From assembly GCA_963833745.1 (NCBI GenBank), contig CAWHZD010000008.1, positions 1 to 64,000 of the forward strand: 64,000 nucleotides of DNA, given 5' to 3'. A program made the position numbers and the translations under genes. Source of the stretch: AP-15 sp963833745 (GTDB lineage Bacteria > Pseudomonadota > Alphaproteobacteria > ATCC43930 > CGMCC-115725). Position 1 is the first letter of the stretch. The number at the start of each line of letters is the position of its first letter. This document shows positions 44,592 to 53,382 of this stretch, one piece after another. The notes beneath the pieces are model-generated. The model was given only the letters and a program-made list of their open reading frames with translations. It did not search any database and had not been told where the DNA came from.

Positions 44592-45861
44592 ATGATTTTG
44601 AGGTCTGCCGTGCCCGATCTTCGTAGCGCGTTTCACCAGCTGTTGGAACCGCTGGATCGACGGATCATCGCCCGCGCCGTCGCCGCGCATGCCGGCGACC
44701 GTGGGGTCGGCAGCGGTGAGCGGGCGTGGACCGGTGGACGACGTCTGAGGAGTGTGTTGTCTGCGCAGTGGGCTGGCTTGACCAGTCTGCGCGAGATCGT
44801 GGCGGGGCTGGGAGCGCAGAGCCGGCGCTTTTGTCATCTCAACCGGCATCATCTCAACCGGTATCATCTCAACCGGCGTGCGCCGTGTCGCGCGACACTG
44901 GCTGCGGCCAATGCCGACCGGCCGGCGGCGGTGTTCCGCGACATCGCGATGGCGCTGATCCCGGTCGCCGCCGGCGCGCTGTGGGCCGAGAGCGAGGCCC
45001 TGCTTCGGCTGCTCGCTGCGACCCCGATCCGGCTCAAGGGTGACGGTTTTCCGGGGGCCGAGGCCAATGCCCGCACCCGCGGCCTGAAGCTGCCTGTCCT
45101 TTGCGACCCGCGGCAGCGCCGGCCGGTGTGGTTCGATGTCACCTCGGCCAAGGTGGATGACGGGGTGGCCGGCCGCGACGTTCCGCTCGAAGCCGGTGGG
45201 AGCTGCGTCTTCGACAAGGGCTGTGAGGATTTCCGCTGGTGGCCGGAAATTCTCGCGGCCGGCGCCTTTTTCGTCACCCGGCGCCTTTTTCGTTACCCGG
45301 CGCAAGCGCAACACGCATCCTCGCGAGATCGTCAAACAGGATGCCGTCGGCGACGGCATCTTGGCCGACCGCCGGCTCAAGACCGGCCACCGCCGGCCGC
45401 GCGGCGCGGCGCCGGTCAACCCGCTCTACCAGGTCGAATTGCGCGAAATCGTCGTTGCCCGCGGCGACAAGGAGGAGCCGCTTGACCTGCTCACCAACAA
45501 TCTCGAGCGCCCCGCCGTCGACATCGCCCGCCTCGACAAGAAACGCCGGGACCCCGGCCTGCGCCGGGGCGGGCCGCCGCTGTTCAAATGGCTCGAGCAA
45601 AACCTCAAAATCCGCCGCTTTCTCGGGCGCACCGAAAACGCCGGGCGCATCCAGATCTGTGTCGCCCTGAGCGCCTTTATGCTGCTGCGCATTGTGCCTC
45701 ACACTGCCGCCCGCGCCTTCAAAAGCACCACCGCTCTGCGGCTCACCCACCTCAAACTCGGCCTGTTCGGCCGCCTCAGCCTGTGCCACGCCAGCACACC
45801 CCCACCCAAGCCGCCGGCTTTGCGGCCGCCACACCCCCAGTCATGCTTTGTCTTCCACTGA
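44592..45861 (+). pseudogene. IS4-family transposase (DUF4372 type), frameshifted
   Basis: The first part, in one frame, encodes FHQLLEPLDRRIIARAVAA, the DUF4372-like SVLSAQWAGLTSLREIVAGL, DRPAAVFRDIAMAL and the DDE-fold segment FDVTSAKVDDGVAGRDVPLE. At AAGAFFVTRR a 19-bp tandem duplication (45261-45298) shifts the frame. The rest continues as KRNTHPREIVKQDAVGDGIL, YQVELREIVVARGDKEEPLD, FKWLEQNLKIRRFLGRTENA and IQICVALSAFMLLRI. The KKRWEIE catalytic-Glu segment is also altered (KKRRDPGLRRGG), which should inactivate the enzyme independently. Confidence 0.82.
44835..44879. repeat. 15-bp triplet repeat in the transposase pseudogene
   Basis: CATCTCAACCGGCAT, CATCTCAACCGGTAT and CATCTCAACCGGCGT occur in tandem and encode HLNRH-HLNRY-HLNRR. 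Relatives normally have a single copy of this stretch, so it looks like slippage after the gene lost function. Confidence 0.85.
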
Positions 45862-45899
45862 ACCCACACCCGCCGCAAAATCCCCGACAACAGTGCGCG

Positions 45900-46223
45900 A
45901 AAGCGGGCATGAAGCCGAGGCCTGGTGGGTATCAAGCGTTGGAGCCGCACCACCAGCGGCGGGGCGCCCGCGGCGACCAATTAAACCGGCGCCGACGAGG
46001 GCAATACCCGGTTGACGCGTCTTTGATATCGCCACCCGCTCCATCGCCGGCTGACCTGCGCCGACATGCGCAATCTTAATCGAGGACGAAGCGCGAGTGC
46101 CGCAGACCCGACTACACGATGGTTGCCGGCTCAGCTTGACGGTCAGGCGCCGACAGCGCATCTTCGGCTGCCGACGATCCGGGAATTTACGGTCTTAAAA
46201 TTCGCCATAATGGAGCGAATACG
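45900..46223. other. Gene-free spacer
   Basis: No gene, RNA or clear repeat apart from the fragment of hairpin arm at 45897-45910. The right part (about 46060-46223) should contain the promoter of the low-G+C secreted-protein gene. Confidence 0.45.
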
Positions 46224-47897
46224 ATGCAGCGAGAGATGATCCGACACGGCATGACGCGTCTTGCCGCGTTGATGTTTTTGCTGGCGGCGGGGTACGCGGC
46301 CAACGCCAATGCGCAAGCGGCGATGCCGCCGACGAAGGAAATTGTAATTTACAACGATTCTCCGACCGAGACGATTTATCCGATGCTGCAAGCACCAACC
46401 CAGTCTGACCCGAAAAACCCGGATATTTGGCTTCAGGGATACTTTAACGCAGCCAATACCACGACGCAAACATTCAACACGTCGCAAGTTTATGAGGTAT
46501 TTTTCAATTTGGAACACGGAATTGCACCTAAAAAATCCTTGACTGTCACAATACCGTTTTACAGCCAATTAAAGCAGCCTGGTCCTGGCGGGGTCGGGGC
46601 GACCACCGACGAATACATCGATTGGTGGAACGCTATGCGGGTATATTTGTTTGACAGCCGCACGGCTGCAACCGGTGCATATCAATATTATGACCACAAA
46701 GGGGGAATGGCGCCCGTGCCTGTGGTCTCGCCTCTTCCCGGGGCAGCAACCCCAACCTGTGCTGACTGTCAAGACCCGGTAAACATTACGGGATATGTCG
46801 TCAACCCGCCGTTCAACATCCCGTTCCAACTGGTAGAATACACTTTTGCCAATTATGGAGGTAGCCCGCCCAAGCTGGAGGCGACCCAAAAATCACCGCC
46901 CTACACGAACATATACAGGGTCGGTTATGATGTTTCTTCGATCGATAGTGAATACTTGCCGGTGGCGGTGGCGCCTTTGAACAATAACATTTATGGTTAC
47001 CTGGGGACAGGAATGACCGTGGAGCAATTTAGGATTCTTCTCAACCAATTTCTCAACGGTAAAGAATGGCCCACTTACGTTCCAATTTACTTTCCCGACG
47101 GTGCACCCCCTGCCGCCTTTGCGACGGTGCCGCCTTCGGGTTCCTATCCTGATGGTGCTTATCCGGGGACGGTAGCTGTTGGTCCGTTTAACGTTTTCAC
47201 CGAGACCTATCGTACCGACGCCAACGGCAATCGAATAATTCTCAGCCCTCCACTGGTCAGTTCGAATGTGCCCGGTACCCCGACGGTCATGCCGGGGACT
47301 ACCGTGTCGAACATGATAAACTTATGGGAGCATTGTTCTTCGCCCGTCCCGGATTCCGCCGCCACTTGTAAGGCCATTACGAATATCAAGACTGCTCTCG
47401 ATGCTGCCGGGTGTCCGAACCCTCTGTATAATCCGGGGATGATCCCGGCGACGCAGCTGGAGCTAGTGTATGGATGGGTGAACAGCGGGTGCACCGGCGA
47501 TTTTCGACCAGGCATCCCGGCTACACCCGCTCAGAAACAGACGTTTGAAGCATTTCTAAGGTTGCAGTATAATTACTGCGGAGACGTTCCTTCTCCCGAA
47601 CCAGATTGCAAGCCCGCTACCGTACCTGCAAAGTCCATCTTCAATCCTTGGACACAGCTGATACACGATACCATCAAATCGAACGCGTACGCATTTTCGG
47701 TAGACGATTCCGTGGGGTTCGTATTATTAGATGGGGATGGACTGATCATTACCGTAGGAGGAACCACCAATCTGCCGTGTCCACGTCAACTGACACCGGG
47801 GCCGCTGCAGCCGGACGGCACGCGCGCGCCGTCGCCGCCAACATGCCGGCTTGGTGAGCTTCGGCGGGAGCTGGCGCCCCTCACCGGAATCCGTTGA
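46224..47897 (+). CDS. Secreted protein, possibly thaumatin/GH64-like, low G+C
   Basis: The 557-residue protein has a signal peptide (MTRLAALMFLLAAGYAANAN, following an ATG at 46224 or the internal one at 46251). The N-terminal part (EIVIYNDSPTETIYPMLQAP, YEVFFNLEHGIAPKKSLTVT) and the late segment SNAYAFSVDDSVGFVLL resemble, weakly, the fold of GH64 beta-1,3-glucanases and thaumatin-like proteins. Two CxxC-like pairs (CADC near the middle; several Cys later) could form disulfides. The region is clearly lower in G+C, with codons unlike its neighbours, which suggests recent acquisition. Substrate and role unknown. Confidence 0.6.
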   Translation: MQREMIRHGMTRLAALMFLLAAGYAANANAQAAMPPTKEIVIYNDSPTETIYPMLQAPTQSDPKNPDIWLQGYFNAANTTTQTFNTSQVYEVFFNLEHGIAPKKSLTVTIPFYSQLKQPGPGGVGATTDEYIDWWNAMRVYLFDSRTAATGAYQYYDHKGGMAPVPVVSPLPGAATPTCADCQDPVNITGYVVNPPFNIPFQLVEYTFANYGGSPPKLEATQKSPPYTNIYRVGYDVSSIDSEYLPVAVAPLNNNIYGYLGTGMTVEQFRILLNQFLNGKEWPTYVPIYFPDGAPPAAFATVPPSGSYPDGAYPGTVAVGPFNVFTETYRTDANGNRIILSPPLVSSNVPGTPTVMPGTTVSNMINLWEHCSSPVPDSAATCKAITNIKTALDAAGCPNPLYNPGMIPATQLELVYGWVNSGCTGDFRPGIPATPAQKQTFEAFLRLQYNYCGDVPSPEPDCKPATVPAKSIFNPWTQLIHDTIKSNAYAFSVDDSVGFVLLDGDGLIITVGGTTNLPCPRQLTPGPLQPDGTRAPSPPTCRLGELRRELAPLTGIR

Positions 47898-47989
47898 ACC
47901 GCGTCATGGCGCGACGATTGACCGCAGCACGCCGGTAAGCGATTTGCGGCGGCGCGGTCCCGGCCCTCCGATCTCGACAGGACGACGAC

Positions 47990-48658
47990 ATGACAACCCG
48001 CATCGCCCTGATCCACGCCGTCACTGTCGCGATCGAGCCGGTTGCGGCGGCGTTCTGCGAACTGTGGCCCGCGGCCGAGTGCTCCAACATCCTCGACAAC
48101 TCGCTGAGCCTCGATCGCGAGCGTGACGGTGAACTGACCGTGGCAATGACCGGGCGCATCATGGCGTTGGCGGAATACGGCTGCTCGGCCGGGGCCGCCG
48201 GCATCCTGTTCACTTGCTCGGCCTTTGGCGAGGCGATCGAGGCCGCCGCAGCGCGAGTGCCGATCCCAGTGCTGAAGCCGAATGAGGCGATGTTCGAGGC
48301 GGCGCTGTCGGCGGGCCGACGGATCGGCATGCTGGCGACGTTCGCGCCGAGTGTTGCATCGATGGAAGACGAGTTTCGCCAGATGGCGGCGGCTCGCTGC
48401 TCGCCGGCGGTGATCGAGACCCACTGCGTGCCGGGCGCGATGACGGCGTTGAAGGCGGGGGACGCCGCCGCCCATAACGGGCTGGTCGCCGCGGCGGCGC
48501 CCCGCTTTGGCGAGTGCGATGCCGTGCTGCTCGCGCATTTCTCGACCTCGCGCGCGGCGGCGGCGGCGAGTGCGGCGCTGGGCCGGCCGGTCCTGACCAG
48601 CCCCGGCAGCGCCATCGCCAAGCTCAGAGCGATCCTAACCGGGGGTATGGCCGGGTAA
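47990..48658 (+). CDS. Aspartate/glutamate racemase superfamily protein
   Basis: The 222-residue protein has the Asp/Glu racemase fold: RIALIHAVTVAIEPV at the N-terminus, GILFTCSAFGEAIEAAA with a Cys in the usual first catalytic position, RRIGMLATFAPSVASM and DAVLLAHFSTSRAAAA in the second half, where the second catalytic Cys would be expected but is Ala/His. It may be an isomerase or decarboxylase of small acids rather than a true racemase. The ATG follows GACGAC with no strong ribosome binding site. It stands alone. Confidence 0.78.
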   Translation: MTTRIALIHAVTVAIEPVAAAFCELWPAAECSNILDNSLSLDRERDGELTVAMTGRIMALAEYGCSAGAAGILFTCSAFGEAIEAAAARVPIPVLKPNEAMFEAALSAGRRIGMLATFAPSVASMEDEFRQMAAARCSPAVIETHCVPGAMTALKAGDAAAHNGLVAAAAPRFGECDAVLLAHFSTSRAAAAASAALGRPVLTSPGSAIAKLRAILTGGMAG

Positions 48659-48731
48659 GCCCGCTTCAACTCGCCACGGTACCGCGTGAGGCCGCGCTTG
48701 CCGAGATCGTGCCCCCTCCATTGCACGGTGG

Positions 48732-49385
48732 TTAAAACACGATCTTTCTGGCGTAGAACGCCTCCGCCAGCCCCTCGGGCGCGTTGCAGCCGATGCCGCG
48801 TAGCCGGGCAATCGCAAGAAACGTCTCGTCGGAGAACCAGCTGCGGCCGCTTTGGCTCGGAAAGTGCCGGCGGATGGTGTCGACCTTGCGGCGCAGCTGC
48901 GCCCGGGTCAGCGGTACGAAAAAAGCGGGATTGCCGAGATCGCCGTCGTATTTCGGAATTTCGTACTCGAGCACGAGGTGATCACGGAAGGTGTTGTGGG
49001 TGAGTTCGGCGACCAGCCGGTGGTCTTGATGCGCGTCGCCCTGCCAGTGGGTCAGGACCAGCGACGGATCGAAATCGGTTTTGACGGTCTCGAAGAAGTC
49101 CTTTATTTCGGCACCCTGGAAGGGCATATACCCGTCGCGGAACCCCAGCACCTCGATCTGCTTTTCGGGAACGTTTTCGAGGAAGGCGGCGGCGCTGTTT
49201 TGCGCCTCGGCGCGGCGTAGGCCGGCGCCGCTGAAGACGACCCATCGCACGACGAGATCGGGCAATTCGGCAACGAGACGCAGGATGGTGCCGCCGCAGC
49301 CGATCTCGATGTCGTCAGCGTGCGCACCCAAGCAAAGCAGCTTGAGCCGCCCTCGCCTCTCCGGTGGAACAACAAGGCCGAGCAA
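48732..49385 (-). CDS. PIG-L family N-acetylglucosaminyl deacetylase
   Basis: Zinc-dependent de-N-acetylase of the PIG-L/LmbE family, acting on GlcNAc-containing substrates. Motifs: LCLGAHADDIEIGCGG (the AHxDD zinc site) and THWQGDAHQDHRLVAEL (HxxDH). The start is uncertain: TTG at 49385 has AGGGGA just upstream and lies 14 bases beyond the preceding stop, while a TTG at 49433 would overlap that gene. It follows a C-methyltransferase on the same strand and probably modifies a sugar of the same polysaccharide. Confidence 0.85.
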   Translation of the reverse strand: MLGLVVPPERRGRLKLLCLGAHADDIEIGCGGTILRLVAELPDLVVRWVVFSGAGLRRAEAQNSAAAFLENVPEKQIEVLGFRDGYMPFQGAEIKDFFETVKTDFDPSLVLTHWQGDAHQDHRLVAELTHNTFRDHLVLEYEIPKYDGDLGNPAFFVPLTRAQLRRKVDTIRRHFPSQSGRSWFSDETFLAIARLRGIGCNAPEGLAEAFYARKIVF

Positions 49386-49398
49386 GCCGCCGCTTCCC

Positions 49399-50631
49399 CT
49401 AGATAATCGACACTTCGGGAATTGGTATGACAAACCTGGCGCCCCAGCTGCGGATGTAGGCGAGCTGGCTCGTGATCTCGTCTTTGAGGTTCCACGGCAA
49501 GATCAGCACGTAATCGGGTTTGGTTTCGGCAATCTTCTCGGGTGGGAAAATCGGGATGTGGGTTCCGGGCAGATACTTGCCCTGCTTGTAGGGGTTCCGG
49601 TCGACCGTGTAGTCCACGAAATCGGTGCGGATGCCGCAATAGTTCAGCAGCGTGTTGCCCTTGCCGGGCGCGCCGTAGCCGGCGACCGATTTACCGGCGC
49701 TCTTCACCTCGATCAAAAAGCTCAACAGCTTGCGCTTGGTCGCCCGTACCTGGTCGGCGAAATCGACATAGGTCTCGATCCGGTGCAAGCCGGCCTCCCG
49801 CTCGCGGCTGACGAGCTCCGACACCGAGCGCAAGGTCGGGTGGGTCTCGTCGCCGGCATGGCATGCGTAGATGCGCAACGAGCCGCCATGCGTCCACAGC
49901 TCCTCGGCATCGAACAGGCGCATTCCGTGAGCGGCGAAGATCTTGTCGATGCAGAGTGCTGAAAAATAGGAGAAATGCTCGTGGTAGATCTGGTCGAACT
50001 GGTTGCCGGCGATGGTCTTGAAAAGGTGCGGGAATTCGATCGTGCAGACCCCGCGCGGCTTCAGGATCAGGCAAATCCCTGCGACAAAGGAGTTCAGGTT
50101 CGCAACCTGGGCGAGGACATTGTTGCCGAGGACAAGGTCGGCCTGGATGCCCTCCGCGGCCAACTCGCGCGCCGTCTCGACGCCAAAGAACTTCACCAAT
50201 GTCGGAACGCCGCGCGCTTCGGCGGCTCTCGCAATATTCGCCGCCGGATCGACGCCGAGGACGGGAATACCCCTCTCGACAAAATACTGCAGCAGATAGC
50301 CGTCATTGCTGCCGAGCTCGACGACCCGGCTGGCCGGACCGAGGCCGAGCCTCTTGGTCATGGTTTCGACGTATCGCCGCGAATGCTCCAGCCAGGCGTC
50401 GGAAAAAGCCGAAAAATAGGCGTATTCCGAAAAAATCTGCTGGGGCGCGACATACTCCTCGAGCTGCACGAGCAGGCAGTCGCGACAGACACAGGCGGCG
50501 AGTGGATAGAACGGCTCCATCGAATTGAGCTGGTCTGCTGCGAGATAGCTCTCACACAGCGGCGACATGCCCAGATCGACGAACCCGGCAAGGGCGCCGC
50601 CGCAGAACCGGCAGTTGACGTGGTTATTCAT
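49399..50631 (-). CDS. SAM-dependent C-methyltransferase for a nucleotide sugar
   Basis: The 410-residue protein has the three-part layout of sugar C-methyltransferases (TylC3/NovU-like). First comes a zinc-binding N-terminus with Cys pairs (CRFCGGAL, CVCRDC). A SAM domain follows (VVELGSNDGYLLQYFVERGI, VLGVDPAANIARAAEARGVP, EFPHLFKTIAGNQFDQIYHE). The C-terminal domain has SVAGYGAPGKGNTLLNYCGI and IFPPEKIAETKPDYVLILPW. It should methylate a keto-sugar intermediate. The ATG at 50631 gives the standard start (MNNHVNCRFCGG). Confidence 0.85.
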   Translation of the reverse strand: MNNHVNCRFCGGALAGFVDLGMSPLCESYLAADQLNSMEPFYPLAACVCRDCLLVQLEEYVAPQQIFSEYAYFSAFSDAWLEHSRRYVETMTKRLGLGPASRVVELGSNDGYLLQYFVERGIPVLGVDPAANIARAAEARGVPTLVKFFGVETARELAAEGIQADLVLGNNVLAQVANLNSFVAGICLILKPRGVCTIEFPHLFKTIAGNQFDQIYHEHFSYFSALCIDKIFAAHGMRLFDAEELWTHGGSLRIYACHAGDETHPTLRSVSELVSREREAGLHRIETYVDFADQVRATKRKLLSFLIEVKSAGKSVAGYGAPGKGNTLLNYCGIRTDFVDYTVDRNPYKQGKYLPGTHIPIFPPEKIAETKPDYVLILPWNLKDEITSQLAYIRSWGARFVIPIPEVSII

Positions 50632-50739
50632 CGGCCGACGCACGCTTTGATTGCACGTTCTCATCCCCTGGACCGTGACACACGACCCGCGCCAAGGGGA
50701 ACCTTTGGTGTCGTTCAGACCACCTGACGGAACGACATT
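50632..50739. other. Spacer with a solo repeat end
   Basis: GGGGAACCTTTGGTGTCGTT and CAGACCACCTGACG resemble the right boundary of the compound hairpin repeats (GGAACCATC...CAGACCACCAG at 18895). No hairpins are present. Possibly a decayed copy. Confidence 0.35.
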
Positions 50740-51558
50740 TCATCGTTCGGTATCATCCGCGGATTTCGGTAAGGAAACGAACACTAAATTTTCGCCCTTG
50801 ATCACAATTTCGAAACCTTGTGCGACCAGCGCCCGTTGAAAGCTCAGACTGGTGCCCTTTTCAGGAAATAACCAGTCATGTGGTTCGAGGAAGATAGCGG
50901 CCGTGTCGCGCACCCACCCGGTGTTCGCTTCGAACAGATCCCGTTCGAAACCCTCAATGTCGATCTTGACGATAAACAGTTGAGAAGATTCTTTTTGGGC
51001 ATCTACTATTCCAGGAATTGTATGCACCGGAATATGCCCACTGTGACCGCGGATGGTTTGCACTGCCCACGCCTCGTCAAGCGGATTCGACAAAGAAACC
51101 CGCCCCGGCTCGGAGCCGATTGCTCCCTCGACGACCTTTACGTTGGTAAATCTTTGCGTGTTGACACGACACATAGCCGCGTTTCCTGGGTCCGGCTCGA
51201 CGGCTACAATGCGCGCTCCCGGAAATTGCATTGCAAACCAAATTGACGCCGCGCCGACATTTGCACCGGCGTCAATGATTATCGGCAGCTGTCCAGCGGC
51301 GAGAATATTTCGGTAAACTCCCAATATGCGGTCGTGTTGTCTGAGATGAGAAATATCGTATTCCTTTTGGACAAAAACCTGCCCAAACGTCAGATCGTCG
51401 GTCGAGTTGAGCCGGATTTTGACCGTGCCAACACCGTCAATCGATCTCGACCATTCTGTCTTCCCCTTGATTTTCGCGAGGTGTCTAGACAAAAAAGCCC
51501 GCTCCCGCCTAAGACGGTCGGATATTCGCACGCGTCCTAACACGCAGCCGACCCCCAT
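50740..51558 (-). CDS. FkbM family methyltransferase
   Basis: SAM-dependent O-methyltransferase of the FkbM family, which decorates sugars in polysaccharides. The SAM-binding core is clear: PIIIDAGANVGAASIWFAMQ, then RIVAVEPDPGNAAMC, AIGSEPGRVSL and IVKIDIEGFERDLFE. The ATG at 51558 gives a 272-residue protein and overlaps the upstream ABC-ATPase gene by 22 bases. An earlier in-frame TTG (51603) would overlap it further. It is probably co-transcribed with that ATPase. Confidence 0.85.
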   Translation of the reverse strand: MGVGCVLGRVRISDRLRRERAFLSRHLAKIKGKTEWSRSIDGVGTVKIRLNSTDDLTFGQVFVQKEYDISHLRQHDRILGVYRNILAAGQLPIIIDAGANVGAASIWFAMQFPGARIVAVEPDPGNAAMCRVNTQRFTNVKVVEGAIGSEPGRVSLSNPLDEAWAVQTIRGHSGHIPVHTIPGIVDAQKESSQLFIVKIDIEGFERDLFEANTGWVRDTAAIFLEPHDWLFPEKGTSLSFQRALVAQGFEIVIKGENLVFVSLPKSADDTER

Positions 51559-52859
51559 TTTATACCGGTCAAATCGGTCTCCGACTCGCTTTCGTAACAG
51601 CAACTAAGAACATCGGCCAGGCATACAATCGATCCGTGATCGATTGTATGCGGGTAGGTTCGTCCCGCAGATGGGCTTTGCATTACTTGAAACGACAAGG
51701 CGTAGGGAATATAGTCGGCCGTCTCTGTGTAATGATACCCGATCCAAAAATCGGTTGTGTAGACGCCAGGGATCAATGGCGGAAGCGATACCTCGACGAC
51801 CACATTAATGGTTCCGCAGTGACCAAAAACGAATGGGCTGGGATTCGGGACAGCTTGCATTATAACGGAAAATGTCTGATCACGGATGTCGACGGCAAGA
51901 AACACGGGCGGCGCGACTGTTCGACAGCGGAGCACTATTTCACAGACAAGCTTGAGCCTTGGCTGCTCCCCGACGACAGAGATCGCGATCTTTTCGAAGC
52001 CGATGGCGGGAAGCGCGAGGCGGTCGGGCCGAAGCCATACCGATCCCGTCGAAACAAAAGCGTGGGCTGCATAGGTGGTAATGGCGTCTAATGCAGAACC
52101 CAGGAAAAGCGTCTGTCCGTTGCTGAGAAGAATGCCAGTCGAGCACAGCGTACGAATGGCCATCATGTTGTGGCTGACGAATAGGACAGTGCGTCCCTCT
52201 CCCGAGACCGCTTTCATCTTTCCCAGGCATTTTTTTTGAAACTCGGCGTCACCGACGGCCAATACCTCGTCGACCACCAAGATTTCCGGTTCCAGGTGCG
52301 CGGCGACGGCGAAGGCCAGACGCACGTACATACCCGAGGAATAGCGCTTTACCGGAGTATCGAGAAATCTTTCGACCTCGGCGAAGGCGACGATCTCGTC
52401 GAATTTGCGTTTGATCTCGGCGCGGCTCATGCCGAGGATCGCGCCGTTCAAGAATATGTTCTCGCGGCCGGTCAGTTCGGGGTGAAAGCCGGTGCCGACT
52501 TCGAGCAGGCTGGCGACCCGCCCGCGCAGCACTACGCGGCCCTCGCTTGGCTCGGTGATGCGGGAGAGGATCTTGAGCAAAGTGCTCTTGCCGGCCCCGT
52601 TGCGGCCGATAATGCCCAGGACCTCGCCTTGCTTGACCTCGAAGCTGACATCCTTGAGCGCCCAAAACTCTTCGACCTCGTCGCCCTGGACGACCTGTCG
52701 ACCACGGACGACGTCGATTGTCTTGCGCGCGGCGTTGCGGATCTCGCGCCCGACAACATCGCGCAAAGCGGTGTAGTTCGACCGGCTCCGGCTGGCCGAC
52801 CGGTGTCCCACGAGATACTTTTTGGACAGGTTTTCGACGGTGATGATTGCGTCGGGCAT
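51537..52859 (-). CDS. Polysaccharide ABC exporter ATPase (Wzt type, with C-terminal domain)
   Basis: ATP-binding subunit of an O-antigen/capsule exporter. The 440-residue protein has Walker A GRNGAGKST (85-93), signature YSSGMYVRLAFAV, Walker B EILVVDEVLAVGD and a switch His in VLFVSHNMMA. A C-terminal beta-rich domain (about 270-430, with IPGVYTTDFWIGYHY) resembles the carbohydrate-binding domain of Wzt proteins. The ATG at 52859 begins MPDAIITVENLSKKY. No ABC-2 permease (Wzm) gene is adjacent or elsewhere in the window. Confidence 0.88.
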   Translation of the reverse strand: MPDAIITVENLSKKYLVGHRSASRSRSNYTALRDVVGREIRNAARKTIDVVRGRQVVQGDEVEEFWALKDVSFEVKQGEVLGIIGRNGAGKSTLLKILSRITEPSEGRVVLRGRVASLLEVGTGFHPELTGRENIFLNGAILGMSRAEIKRKFDEIVAFAEVERFLDTPVKRYSSGMYVRLAFAVAAHLEPEILVVDEVLAVGDAEFQKKCLGKMKAVSGEGRTVLFVSHNMMAIRTLCSTGILLSNGQTLFLGSALDAITTYAAHAFVSTGSVWLRPDRLALPAIGFEKIAISVVGEQPRLKLVCEIVLRCRTVAPPVFLAVDIRDQTFSVIMQAVPNPSPFVFGHCGTINVVVEVSLPPLIPGVYTTDFWIGYHYTETADYIPYALSFQVMQSPSAGRTYPHTIDHGSIVCLADVLSCCYESESETDLTGIKWGSAAC

Positions 52860-53223
52860 CGGGCTACGGTTCGGGCGCTCTCGGATCAAGTCGTCAGATT
52901 AAGTCTTCAAAGCGCGTTGCGTTTACAGATGGGGTAGACGCCGAACCACTGGAGACGCCCGGCGACCAAGACGCTCTCACGGCCAGGCCGGGCAGTGGCG
53001 TCCGCTCCGCGCGCCGCCAAGGCAACAGGGCCTCAGGTCGAGCCGATCGTTGGGCTCGCGCCGCCCGGGCTCGATGACGGTTACATCCACCACTTATTTC
53101 GTCTCAAAAGTTGCCGCAAAGGCTAAGCAACGCCGCGGCGGAGTCAAGCTGAATTCCACCTTCGCCAGTGATCTGGTCGCCGGGAGCGCAAAAATACCGG
53201 ATTGTCGCGGCGCCGCTCCTTCG
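52860..53223. other. Gene-free spacer
   Basis: Upstream of the minus-strand ATPase gene. No supported gene or repeat. It should hold the promoter of the ATPase-FkbM-methyltransferase run and perhaps of the plus-strand glycosyltransferases. Confidence 0.4.
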
Positions 53224-53358
53224 ATGAAATCGTCATTGGTTCTGGCGGCATGGCTGAGCATCGTGGTCTCTGCTGCCACGGCAGAGGCTGGAGGTCCACA
53301 CTGGGCCGAAAACGAGATGGTTGCGAACCCTGAGGCGCCCCCCTATAAGGCGCCGTAA
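53224..53358 (+). CDS. Possible 44-residue secreted peptide
   Basis: ATG 53224 opens a frame with a convincing signal peptide (MKSSLVLAAWLSIVVSAATA) and a short mature tail (EAGGPHWAENEMVANPEAPP). No ribosome binding site is obvious and no family is recognised. It ends 24 bases before the first glycosyltransferase start. Confidence 0.3.
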   Translation: MKSSLVLAAWLSIVVSAATAEAGGPHWAENEMVANPEAPPYKAP

Positions 53359-53382
53359 GGACAGCAGCAGGCCCCTCAAATC

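Larger units (their letters stand above)
44505..45899 (+). mobile_element. IS4-family insertion sequence, about 1.4 kb, decayed
   Basis: Bounded by inverted repeats of about 27 bp: left CGCGCACTGTTGTCCGGGAT then TTTCGCC (44505-44531), right the reverse complement of CGCGCACTGTTGTCGGGGAT then TTTGCGG (45873-45899). The interior is one transposase pseudogene. I could not identify a clear target-site duplication. Confidence 0.75.
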
